Assembly: GCA_965222645.1 (NCBI GenBank)
Contig: OZ244968.1
Location: forward strand, 5,332,001 to 5,396,000
Origin: JABDMH01 sp965222645
GTDB taxonomy: Bacteria > Bacteroidota > Bacteroidia > Chitinophagales > Saprospiraceae
Direction of reading: 5' to 3'
Length of the DNA: 64,000 nt
The notes under the pieces: model-generated
What the model was told of the DNA's origin: nothing
Databases searched by the model: none
The model's input: only the letters and a program-made list of their open reading frames with translations
Made by a program: the position numbers and the translations under genes
Shown: piece after piece, positions 28,359 through 36,559 of the stretch
Position numbering within the stretch: position 1 is the first letter of the stretch
Layout: each line of letters starts with the position of its first letter

Positions 28359-30113
28359 ATGTCAGTATTAGCTCCCATTGATTGGATTTTTATCGCACTT
28401 TATTTTGTTCTGATCTTGGGCATCGCCTGGTGGGTTATTCGCCAGAAAAATGAGACCTCAGACGATTATTTTCTCGCTGGAAGAAATCTGGGATGGTTTG
28501 TGATTGGTGCTTCGATTTTTGCATCTAATATTGGTTCAGAACACATCGTTGGTTTGGCAGGTTCCGGAGCAACTGATGGGGTAGCCATGGCACACTACGA
28601 ATTGCATGCATGGTGTCTTCTAGTCTTAGGCTGGCTTTTAGCACCATTTTATATGCGCTCCAAAATATATACAATGCCGGAATTTTTGGAGAAAAGATTT
28701 TCATCAACTTCCAGGTATGTATTGTCGGTGATATCTCTCGTTGCTTACGTACTCACAAAAGTGGCAGTCGGAATATTTGCTGGTGGGATCGTGTTTGGAG
28801 TTCTATTACCAGAAGTTAATATAATGGGTCTAAATAGTTTTTGGGTCGGTTCGATTCTCATGATTGTTTTGACGGGGATTTATACGATTCTCGGGGGATT
28901 GCGAGCAGTGGCATATACCGAAGCAATCCAATCCGTTATTTTGATTTTAGGTTCTGTTGCAGTTACTATCTACGGGCTAAATGCGCTTGGTGGGTGGGAT
29001 GAGTTAAAGAGAATTGCAGGTTCGGAAATGTTTAATTTATGGAAACCTCTGGTACCTGAAGGAATGGAGGGTACGTGGGCACCTGTTAAGACAAGTACAG
29101 AAATGGCCTGGTATTTTAATGGTAATTATCCATGGCTGGGTATGTTGTTTTGTGCACCCATAATCGGCTTATGGTACTGGTGTACCGATCAATATATCGT
29201 GCAAAGAATGCTAGGTGCAGCAAATCTGACAGAGGCTCGAAGAGGGACCATAGCAGCAGCGTTTTTTAAATTATTGCCTGTATTTATTTTTATTATTCCG
29301 GGAATAATTTGTTTCGCATTGGCAGCGAGTGGTAAAATGCCTGAACTAGCCGGAACTTTGCTAGACAGCGAGGGTAATATTATCAATGCCAATGCCCAGC
29401 AGGTCTTTCCACTGCTCGTGGCTAAGGTATTGCCAGCTGGGATTCGAGGTATTGTTGTTGCGGGATTGCTCGCAGCATTGATGAGCTCACTGGCGGGGGT
29501 TTTTAATGCCTCATCTACCCTGTTTACGATGGACTTGTATTCGAAGTTCCGCCCAAATGTATCAGAAAAACAACTGGTGAAGGTGGGGCGAATTGCCACC
29601 GCTGTAATGGTGGTGATTGGATTACTATGGATTCCTGTGATCCAGGGTAGCCGGGGATTATATGATTATTTGCAAAGTGTACAGGGATACCTTGCGCCAC
29701 CCATTTTTGTCGTCTTTTTCTTTGGCGTTTTTAATAAACGCCTAAATGCCAAAGGGGCATTGGCGGCATTATTGGTGGGATTTGCACTCGGTCTTTTCCG
29801 TTTGATCATTGATACTCCGGTGATGCTCAATGAAGGATTTTCTTACGAAGAAGGATCTTTTTTCTGGATCCTAAATAATATGTTTTTTCAATATTACAGT
29901 CTGGTGATTTTTATTGTGTCGGCAATAACTATGGTCCTGGTAAGTTATGCTTCTGAGGCACCGGTATTGGCACAAATAAAAGGCCTGACCCTGGGGACGG
30001 TTACGGTAGAACAAAAAGCTGCGACCAAGGCGACTTATCGCACTATTGACTATGTAATTTCAGGTCTGGTAGTTCTGTTGATCTTGGTAGCATATCTGTA
30101 TTTCACAGGTTAA
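28359..30113 (+). CDS. Sodium/solute symporter (SSS family, SglT-like)
   Basis: The protein of 584 residues has about 14 hydrophobic helices and the SSS pattern: SDDYFLAGRNLGWFVIGASIFASNIGSE near the first helices, GLRAVAYTEAIQ, and a long region around GVFNASSTLFTMDLY. SSS carriers import sugars with sodium across the inner membrane. Its position right after araA (about 100 bp) points to L-arabinose or a related sugar as the cargo, by context. The 3' end converges on uxaE with a 35-bp gap. Confidence 0.93.
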   Translation: MSVLAPIDWIFIALYFVLILGIAWWVIRQKNETSDDYFLAGRNLGWFVIGASIFASNIGSEHIVGLAGSGATDGVAMAHYELHAWCLLVLGWLLAPFYMRSKIYTMPEFLEKRFSSTSRYVLSVISLVAYVLTKVAVGIFAGGIVFGVLLPEVNIMGLNSFWVGSILMIVLTGIYTILGGLRAVAYTEAIQSVILILGSVAVTIYGLNALGGWDELKRIAGSEMFNLWKPLVPEGMEGTWAPVKTSTEMAWYFNGNYPWLGMLFCAPIIGLWYWCTDQYIVQRMLGAANLTEARRGTIAAAFFKLLPVFIFIIPGIICFALAASGKMPELAGTLLDSEGNIINANAQQVFPLLVAKVLPAGIRGIVVAGLLAALMSSLAGVFNASSTLFTMDLYSKFRPNVSEKQLVKVGRIATAVMVVIGLLWIPVIQGSRGLYDYLQSVQGYLAPPIFVVFFFGVFNKRLNAKGALAALLVGFALGLFRLIIDTPVMLNEGFSYEEGSFFWILNNMFFQYYSLVIFIVSAITMVLVSYASEAPVLAQIKGLTLGTVTVEQKAATKATYRTIDYVISGLVVLLILVAYLYFTG

Positions 30114-30148
30114 TTCAGTCTGTCGAGGGAAATGATCATTGATTAAAA

Positions 30149-31402
30149 TCACTCGCCAAAGAGCGGTATGATGTGGCGGTCCAAGAGATTGGAGGTAACC
30201 TTTTGTCCCACAACCTTACTATTCGACTTTAGGGCATGCAGATACCGGTCTCCGAGCTGAGCTGCAATTTTGTAACCCACATGCAATAATTGTCGCAAGT
30301 GGGGATTATATCCGGGATTGTTCTGATCGTGGGTAAGCGCGGCAACATACTGCTCACTACTCCATTTATTTACTTCTTCAGCCCCAGGAAGTTTAGAATC
30401 ATCAATATCAATTACGGTGGAATAGGGCTCACAAAGTGCTGTTTTTTTGATCAGCGCTTTACTGTAGATTTCTTTCGCAAGGTCAAGCGCCAGACCACCT
30501 GCCTCTGCAAGACCGATTACTTCCTCCAGCCAGTTGGTACCAGCAGTCTTGATATGCAGGCCGGCCCCCGTGCGTCTTAATGCATCTTTAATCGGTTTGT
30601 AAATCGAAAATTTGTCTGACCCGGAGTGCACGGATAGTTTAAGACCGGTTGGAAGACCATAAGCCTTGACGGCATGGGCAAGCACCGCCAGGTCGTCGTT
30701 AAATTCTTTTTCAAACTGTGTGATGTCACCGACATAGTCGACTCCCTTGTTAAAGCGGCCCGTAAATTTGGGTGCAATTGTCTGAATGGGTAAGCCCTGG
30801 TCAGAAATAGCCGCGAGAATGATCAGCATCTCCGGGGGTGTTTGTGGATTATCGGTTTCGTCCATCGAGATTTCTGTGACGAAATCATCGTTACCCGATT
30901 TTGCTTTAAGGATGTGATCATAAATCGCTTTGGCTTTTTGAGTGGCCTTGAGAAATTGATTTGCTGTCCTTACCACATAATCGCGACCTATTTCAAAGGG
31001 TTTATCGATACCTTCTATACGGATAGTCCCGATAAGTTCAGGATGCCGCTTGATAAACGCTTTTACATCTTCAGGGTCTGCAACTTCACCAATATCATCA
31101 GCTACATCTAAAGTGAAAAAGTCGCATGGTGTGATAAAACGATCTACGGTAGCGAGGTTGATGTGGTCGGCATCCAGGAGGTAGTCACCGGTCCAGCCCA
31201 GGTCATGGACAGCTTTGTCTGCCGCGTCCCGGGTCTGCTGGGGTTCAGAGCCAATAATGTCGTGTTCGCGGTTGGATTTATTCCACACGGGGATGATGTC
31301 GATCCCCAATTTTTTTGCTTCAATAAAGGCCTGGAGCTGAGGGTGGGCACCGTGAGCAAATCGATCACCTACACCAAAAGTAAATTTTGGACATTCTTTC
31401 AT
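30149..31402 (-). CDS. uxaE: Tagaturonate epimerase (UxaE family)
   Basis: The protein of 417 residues matches the UxaE family, described from Thermotoga as a tagaturonate-fructuronate epimerase that links galacturonate and glucuronate breakdown. Family motifs seen are FGVGDRFAHGAHPQLQAF, DADHINL, EISMDETDNPQTPPE, GVDYVGDITQFEKEF, LSVHSGSDKFSIY and HIKTAGTNWLEEV. The acidic and histidine residues in these motifs are the likely metal ligands. It converges with the symporter gene. The context (arabinose genes, sulfatases) suggests use of uronic acids from plant or algal polysaccharide. Confidence 0.9.
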   Translation of the reverse strand: MKECPKFTFGVGDRFAHGAHPQLQAFIEAKKLGIDIIPVWNKSNREHDIIGSEPQQTRDAADKAVHDLGWTGDYLLDADHINLATVDRFITPCDFFTLDVADDIGEVADPEDVKAFIKRHPELIGTIRIEGIDKPFEIGRDYVVRTANQFLKATQKAKAIYDHILKAKSGNDDFVTEISMDETDNPQTPPEMLIILAAISDQGLPIQTIAPKFTGRFNKGVDYVGDITQFEKEFNDDLAVLAHAVKAYGLPTGLKLSVHSGSDKFSIYKPIKDALRRTGAGLHIKTAGTNWLEEVIGLAEAGGLALDLAKEIYSKALIKKTALCEPYSTVIDIDDSKLPGAEEVNKWSSEQYVAALTHDQNNPGYNPHLRQLLHVGYKIAAQLGDRYLHALKSNSKVVGQKVTSNLLDRHIIPLFGE

Positions 31403-31640
31403 TTCGTTCTTTTATCAAGTATTGAATCAGTAAAGCACGTAAATGTATACGATTGTTTCGAGATAAATGCTGCAAAGCCTACCAATTTGATTCTGTGGTG
31501 TCATGACATACAATCGTCATCTATTGTAATTATTATTCATGAATAAGGCTGATTTATAATCATTTTTCATGCAATATCACTTTGATCACTGCTTTTCACA
31601 CGAAAGCCAGTGTTGTAATTGCTACACTCGTGTTGATCTC

Positions 31641-31814
31641 ATGATCAAATTCATCCATCAAAATGACGGACACTTATCAAAGGCAAAACGAGAGAAGTAT
31701 TTTGAATCTATTGAAGATGAGATAGTAGTGCAACTAGTGGCTGGTATAAAGAAATATTTATGCCCTTATCTGAAGATTAAGAGCCGTACAGGATGTGGCG
31801 TTTTTTTCGAGTGA
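31641..31814 (+). pseudogene. Short fragment weakly resembling a Fic-protein C-terminal tail
   Basis: A frame of 57 residues from this ATG (or 81 from 31569) ends at 31814. The segment MIKFIHQNDGHLSKAKREKY resembles the C-terminal linker seen after the Fic domain in some AMP-transferase-like proteins (a helix followed by G-x-LSK-x-x-R). No HPFxDGN catalytic motif exists upstream, so at best it is a remnant. It sits in an otherwise gene-free kilobase. It could also be a chance frame. Confidence 0.3.
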
Positions 31815-32409
31815 CCAAAGTCCTTTAGGATCGTATTACGCCTTCTTCACACCGTCTCTTTCCATCCATCAATTTGTATTTTATAAATATTGCTTCAGTT
31901 GAACTGAATTTATTCTTTTTACACCCCACCTGAAGATCCTATGTATGTTTTTACGAGAAAACCTTTGGTGTTTAGTGAAGCGTAGTGTGTCCGGTGACGC
32001 TGCGTTATTGCGTACTTAGATTTTATTTTATTATTGACATCCATGAAAGGGAACCAACAGGAAGAAAAGAGGAGGTATAGCGATTGATCTAAGATGTATT
32101 GGATGGTCAGATAACCAAGGCGGACTACTGATGGTGAGGAGGATCCAGAAATAATTGTGAAAGATTGGAGGAGAAGTCACTGGTTGATTCAGGCACAGTC
32201 TACGCCCTGATGGGACGGATCAGTGAACTATTTCGGAGACAATGGGGTAGTGTGATGATTTGCCAGCCTCGAAATAAGTAAGACCTATACTTTCTGCTCG
32301 CGATCCTAAGACCCTTCTTGATTCCGGTCAAAGATTTGAATACTAAAGCATCTACGAGAAACTATTAAATGTATCTTTCGCTCAATAAAAATCTTTTAAT
32401 CGGTTTGAA
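31815..32409. other. Intergenic region, about 600 bp, before the ATP-grasp cassette
   Basis: No convincing gene, RNA or repeat was found. All frames are broken by stops. The composition around 32040-32240 is richer in G and A than typical intergenic DNA here, so it may be decayed coding sequence. The promoter of the ATP-grasp cassette should lie near 32330-32400, where the sequence becomes AT-rich. Confidence 0.45.
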
Positions 32410-32883
32410 GTGGAAAGTAAGACAAAGCGAGTATCTCCTGGTTCATTCAATAATGAGAACCACTGGTATCCAAAGGCCTTAAACGCAACCATTCATCCAA
32501 TGGTGAACTTCTTTCTCAATCTCGACGTAAAGAAGATCGTTTCGAGATATTGCCACCTACGTCCTAAAGTAGACAAAGCGAAGTTGAAGGAAATCCTTTC
32601 CTATAGATGCAAGTATTTTCTCTGGAGTGGAGCTGATCTCTTTAATGCGACATCAGAAGATGGTGATCGACAGATGGTTGTGATAGAAAACAATTCATGC
32701 CCATCCGGGCAGAAGTCAATGCCATTGGTTGACGACAATAAAGAAGATGGGTCCTATAGATTATTAATAGAAAGGACGTTTAAGCCTTATCTCAAACCAA
32801 GGCAAGGGGTATCAAAAGTAGATGGGATGCTGGCGGTGATTTATGATAAAATTTTATGGAAACCTCGGGTTATGCTGCTGTAA
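32410..32883 (+). CDS. ATP-grasp-like protein, N-terminal fragment (frameshifted)
   Basis: This frame gives 157 residues, beginning with VESKTKRVSPGSFNNE or from a nearby start and running smoothly to VDGMLAVIYDK. The last 9-10 residues are out of frame. The next frame (from about 32853) continues with METSGYAAVIADV. One missing A in the run at about 32845-32852 would join them without loss into a protein of about 481 residues. The joined protein belongs with ATP-grasp-like ligases. The N-terminal part has IENNSCPSGQKSMP and resembles the substrate side of peptide-type ligases. The frame shift may be a sequencing error, a real mutation or, less likely, programmed slippage. Confidence 0.7.
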   Translation: MESKTKRVSPGSFNNENHWYPKALNATIHPMVNFFLNLDVKKIVSRYCHLRPKVDKAKLKEILSYRCKYFLWSGADLFNATSEDGDRQMVVIENNSCPSGQKSMPLVDDNKEDGSYRLLIERTFKPYLKPRQGVSKVDGMLAVIYDKILWKPRVMLL

Positions 32884-33854
32884 TTGCCGATGTCTTTGAG
32901 GAGGAGGTTTTACTAATTCCATATTACTGTGGGTTTGAGAATAGCCACTTAAGGGTAGAAAATGATGGTATTCTACGGACCGTTCTCGATGATGAATGGG
33001 TTCCACTTCGTGCGGTCTTTCGATACCTGACACAAAAGCCCTGGAATAGGCTACCACTACATTCGAAGACCAAAATCCTGAATCCGGTTGTAGCTTGCCT
33101 GGCAGGGGGCAGAAATAAAATGGTAGCTGCCAAAGCCTATGATTTATTCAATTCGGAGCTTGCGGGATACGGACTGAAAATTAACATGCCTGAAACAATA
33201 TGGGATATCAGCAAAGCCGAAATTCCTCTTTGGGTACAGAAGTTGGGAGGACATGCAGTAGTGAAAATACCTTACTCTAATGCAGGGCAGGGCGTTTTTA
33301 CTATCACCAATGAAAGGGAATTGGAGGCATTCATGTCTACTGAGATTAGTTACGAACGATACATTGTTCAAAGCCTCATTGGAAACTACAATTGGAGTTC
33401 CAGGGGGGATGAAGGAAAGTACTATCATGTGGGCACAATCCCTACGAATTTAGGGGCTACCTATGTTGCGGATCTTAGAATGATGGTGAGCACAACGGAG
33501 AGCGGAATCCGCCCATTGTGCATTTACTCTCGAAGGGCTAGAGAACCACTGTCAGATACCTTGCAGGAAGGGAGTAATTCCTGGTCGATGTTAGGAACCA
33601 ATTTATCTATAAAAAAGGGAGAATACGAGTGGGGTTCTGACACAAATCGGTTAATGCTTATGGACAGACGTGATTTCAACAAGCTTGGATTGGGATTGGA
33701 CGACTTAATTGAGGCATATATTCAGACCGTATTGTCCACGATAGCAATTGACAGAATGTGTATCAATTTGTTCAACTCCAAAGGGAAATTCAAGCACAAG
33801 TTGTTCAAATCATTGAATAATGATGCCAGCCTCTTAAGCGAAATCATGGTATGA
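32856..33854 (+). CDS. ATP-grasp-like protein, C-terminal part (frameshifted continuation)
   Basis: The frame of 332 residues contains the ATP-grasp core: a pre-lysine helix (LWVQKLGGHAVVKIP, with the nucleotide-binding Lys), the glycine-rich loop YSNAGQGVFTI, and ERYIVQSLIGNYNWSS in the position of the adenine-binding strand. The C-terminal part carries ADLRMMVSTTESG. The internal ATG at 32856 could initiate translation, but the fold is complete only when joined to the upstream frame. The stop overlaps the next ATP-grasp gene by 4 bases (ATGA). Cytoplasmic; ligates a carboxylate to an amine through an acyl-phosphate if active. Confidence 0.75.
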   Translation: METSGYAAVIADVFEEEVLLIPYYCGFENSHLRVENDGILRTVLDDEWVPLRAVFRYLTQKPWNRLPLHSKTKILNPVVACLAGGRNKMVAAKAYDLFNSELAGYGLKINMPETIWDISKAEIPLWVQKLGGHAVVKIPYSNAGQGVFTITNERELEAFMSTEISYERYIVQSLIGNYNWSSRGDEGKYYHVGTIPTNLGATYVADLRMMVSTTESGIRPLCIYSRRAREPLSDTLQEGSNSWSMLGTNLSIKKGEYEWGSDTNRLMLMDRRDFNKLGLGLDDLIEAYIQTVLSTIAIDRMCINLFNSKGKFKHKLFKSLNNDASLLSEIMV

Positions 33855-34858
33855 GAAAATACAGAGTTCTTTGTTTGACAGATCATTCAGGCCACAGTCC
33901 GGAGAACTCGATTTATGCGTTACTTTCGTCGATGGTGACCCATACGAGATGCGAAGAAGTCGTTGTAGCCAGTCGCTCGAATAAATTGAATAACAGGTTC
34001 TTCGAGCAACGTGATTTTAGCCACCTCCACGCGATTCGCATAGATGCAAATTTCAATTATCATGTTAGCAGAAATGGATTAAATGATGTGGAGGATACTG
34101 TTGATCCATTTGCCGTTGATATTATTTTTTTAAGGCTTCCCAGACCTACGACCGATGAATTCTTGAAAGATCTGCAGATGGAATTCCGTTCACATTGTAT
34201 TATCAACAAGCCGTCTGGAATCATCAAATGTGGCAATAAAGCGGTATTGCTCAATTTCCAGGATGTTTGCCCCCCTTTGAAGGTATGTCACTCGATTAAG
34301 GATGTGCAGGATTTCTCAAAATATCAAAACATAGTATTGAAGCCTCTTAGGGCGTATGGGGGTAAAGGGCTTGTCCGAATAAAAGACGGTGTGCTCAATG
34401 ATGGCTTGAAAAATCATCCGATTATGGAGTATTTGGAGTCTATTGAAAGCGCCCTTGAATCGGACGGGTATTTAGCCATGAGGTACCTGGAAAACGCATC
34501 CCTTGGTGATAAGCGCTTAATAGTGGTAGGTGGAGAAATATTAGCCTTAGTTTTGAGAGTTCCCGCCGGAGATTCTTGGTTGTGTAATGTTGCTATGGGA
34601 GGCACTTCGGTAAAGTCAGAACCTGATGAACGAGAAAGGGAAATTATAAAACGCATTAGCCCTTACCTGCTTAACCAAGGTGTCTTAATCTTCGGGGCAG
34701 ATACACTAGTGGACGACGATGGATGGCGGGTGCTTTCCGAGATAAATGCCTTGAGTATTGGAGGTTTCCCTCAAGCAGAAAAGCAAACTGGAAGGCCCGT
34801 TATAAATCCAACACTAAACAAAATTTTTCAATATGCCGATGATTTTTTCGAAGGATAA
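33851..34858 (+). CDS. Glutathione-synthetase/RimK-like ATP-grasp ligase
   Basis: The protein of 335 residues has the layout of prokaryotic glutathione synthetase: a N-terminal Rossmann-like part (YRVLCLTDHSGHSPEN, DIIFLRLPRP), the central ATP-grasp with NIVLKPLRAYGGKGLVRI, YLENASLGDKRLIVVGGEI, and the metal-binding end VLSEINALSIGGF. The usual asparagine and glutamate of the active site are present in EIN. Overlaps on both sides (4 bp upstream, 26 bp downstream) show tight coupling with a second ATP-grasp protein and an AspA-like hydrolase. It is not glutathione synthesis as such: no GshA lies nearby, and the pairing with a hydrolase suggests a small peptide or modified amino acid product. 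Confidence 0.88.
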   Translation: MRKYRVLCLTDHSGHSPENSIYALLSSMVTHTRCEEVVVASRSNKLNNRFFEQRDFSHLHAIRIDANFNYHVSRNGLNDVEDTVDPFAVDIIFLRLPRPTTDEFLKDLQMEFRSHCIINKPSGIIKCGNKAVLLNFQDVCPPLKVCHSIKDVQDFSKYQNIVLKPLRAYGGKGLVRIKDGVLNDGLKNHPIMEYLESIESALESDGYLAMRYLENASLGDKRLIVVGGEILALVLRVPAGDSWLCNVAMGGTSVKSEPDEREREIIKRISPYLLNQGVLIFGADTLVDDDGWRVLSEINALSIGGFPQAEKQTGRPVINPTLNKIFQYADDFFEG

Positions 34859-35810
34859 CATTGAAGTCGTTTCCGAGTTCTCGGTCGGGAACATCGCCAA
34901 AGGAGAATTAAATTACTATTGGCTCAAGATCGTTTCTGACGGTTTTGGCAATCCGATCAGTATTCCGCTTATCGTGGCAAAAGGCGTAATGGATGGACCC
35001 ACTTTAGGATTAACTGCGGCAGTTCACGGCAACGAATTAAATGGCATTCCGGTGATTCAGCGATTATTTAATGAAATAGATGTCAGAGAACTAAGAGGAA
35101 CAATCATCGGTGTACCAGTTGTAAACGTGCCTTCTTTTATGAGAAAAAAGCGAAGGTTTAATGACGGGGTAGATCTGAATCATATTATGCCGGGTAAAGC
35201 CAATGGTAATGTCTCGGAGATATACGCTTATAGATTTGTAGATAAGTTGGTCAAGCAATTTAACTATCTGATTGACCTTCATACAGCATCATTCGGAAGA
35301 ATTAATTCATACTATATCCGTGCGGATATGGATCAACCTGCAACCAAAGAATTGGCTATGCTTCAGAATGCTGATATAATCGTACACAACCCACCATCTG
35401 ATGGTACCCTGCGCGGGGCCGCAGATGAGTTAGGAATTCCCGCAATTACCCTAGAAGTGGGAAATCCCAGTATATTCCAAAAGCGACTTATTAGAAGTGG
35501 AGTGGAAGGTATCCACAATGTACTTTGTCATTTACAAATGATTGATGACGAAATTGAAATAGGGGATAAGGATACGGTGATATGTGATAAATCATTGTGG
35601 CTTTACACGGATAGAGGTGGTCTGCTCACTATCCACGCTGACCTACTTGATAAATTAAAAAAAAGTCAAAAAATAGCAACAATTAGAAATATCTTTGGCC
35701 ATGAAGTAAGCGAATATTTCTCTCCCGAGAATGGGATTGTAATCGGTAAGAGTGTGAGTCCGGTAAATCAATCCGGGGGACGAATATTGCATTTGGGGAT
35801 AATAAAGTAA
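34833..35810 (+). CDS. Succinylglutamate desuccinylase/aspartoacylase family zinc hydrolase
   Basis: The protein of 325 residues is an M14-like zinc amidohydrolase of the AstE/AspA group. Zinc ligands appear in TAAVHGNELNG (His and Glu) and in YLIDLHTASFG (His). The arginine/asparagine substrate-carboxylate region is FNDGVDLNHIMPG, and ITLEVGNP places the catalytic Glu. Family members cleave N-acyl amino acids or short amide bonds. The gene overlaps the end of the GSH-synthetase-like gene by 26 bases (a second ATG at 34839 is possible). With two ligases upstream it could trim, recycle or edit the ligated product. No terminator was evident downstream. Confidence 0.9.
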   Translation: MPMIFSKDNIEVVSEFSVGNIAKGELNYYWLKIVSDGFGNPISIPLIVAKGVMDGPTLGLTAAVHGNELNGIPVIQRLFNEIDVRELRGTIIGVPVVNVPSFMRKKRRFNDGVDLNHIMPGKANGNVSEIYAYRFVDKLVKQFNYLIDLHTASFGRINSYYIRADMDQPATKELAMLQNADIIVHNPPSDGTLRGAADELGIPAITLEVGNPSIFQKRLIRSGVEGIHNVLCHLQMIDDEIEIGDKDTVICDKSLWLYTDRGGLLTIHADLLDKLKKSQKIATIRNIFGHEVSEYFSPENGIVIGKSVSPVNQSGGRILHLGIIK

Positions 35811-36204
35811 AGCTTGTAATCAGTTAAGAATCTTTTATTAGCAAAGACAGTATATATGTTTTTCATTCTACTTCCATTTTACTGACGTATGAAAACAAAA
35901 TAATTGTATCTAGACTGTGTGACTTACGGGTTCCCTGTAGTTTCTGCATAATCATATACACTTACAAAAGGTATGCTGCGGATTGTCCGAGCGTCGTCTA
36001 AAGGCGTGCTTTTAAGTCCTGTGAGCAAGTTAGTACATCCTTCTTTCAAAAGGGGCCATCATCAACCCTGTTCCATATTGGAAATAGGTTTTATTGAAAT
36101 GAAGCTGGAGAAGTATCGAAGTCTCAGAATCAGACTTAGGCCTCCTCAGTTCGAAGCGAGGTGAGATGTTCATATTTCAAAAAGTAACGCTCAGTAGAAA
36201 TACG
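35811..36204. other. Intergenic region between AspA-like gene and tRNA terminator
   Basis: About 390 bp without a credible gene. A 63-codon frame (35973-36164) was seen but lacks any recognised motif and is basic in the way that chance frames are. No repeat shared with other parts of the window was noticed. Confidence 0.45.
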
Positions 36205-36226
36205 AAAAAGGGGCTCATTAGGCCCC
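36205..36226 (-). terminator. Rho-independent terminator downstream of tRNA-Asp
   Basis: Read on the minus strand: a GGGGC stem, a loop of about 7 bases, a GCCCC stem, then TTTTT. It lies about 130 bp downstream of the tRNA-Asp 3' end and faces the right way to end that transcript. Confidence 0.7.
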
Positions 36227-36353
36227 ATGCATTAACTTTTTGAATATATATAATTCAAAGTTACTCATTAGGTTCTTATGTACAAAACTGATTGCTCAAT
36301 CTTGAAATTGATCACAAATAATTGTGAATCAATCCGTTGTAAAAAACCATTTG

Positions 36354-36428
36354 CGGTCCGGACGGGACTCGAACCCGCGACCTCCTGCGTGACAGGCAGG
36401 CATTCTAACCAGACTGAACTACCGGACC
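36354..36428 (-). tRNA. tRNA-Asp (anticodon GTC)
   Basis: Read on the minus strand the acceptor arms GGTCCGG and CCGGACC pair fully, the anticodon loop is CTGTCAC with GTC at its centre and a 5-bp stem (GCCTG... wobble region to CAGG), and the T arm has the invariant GGTTCGAGTCC. Discriminator base is G, as expected for tRNA-Asp. CCA is not encoded. The 75-nt length is normal. Confidence 0.96.
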
Positions 36429-36559
36429 AGATTGCCATCGTGCATGGCAGAGGCAAAAGTAGTTATTCTCAGCGAATAGAACAACAACAAGATGAAAGAG
36501 CTTAACAACTGTCTCGAACAAACCATTATTGTATATTATCCCAATGAATCTAAGACATA

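Noticed and set aside
31815..32409. Remnant of an IS3-type transposase
   Set aside because: No frame gives a recognisable transposase motif, and no inverted ends were found.
32845..32860. Programmed -1 frameshift in the ATP-grasp gene
   Set aside because: The local sequence does not form a canonical X-XXY-YYZ site in the needed frame; a missing A in a run is the simpler explanation.
33851..34858. True glutathione synthetase
   Set aside because: No GshA partner and tight coupling to an AspA-like hydrolase and a second ATP-grasp protein point to another product.
35973..36164. 63-codon frame before tRNA-Asp
   Set aside because: No motif, no leader, basic composition typical of chance frames.
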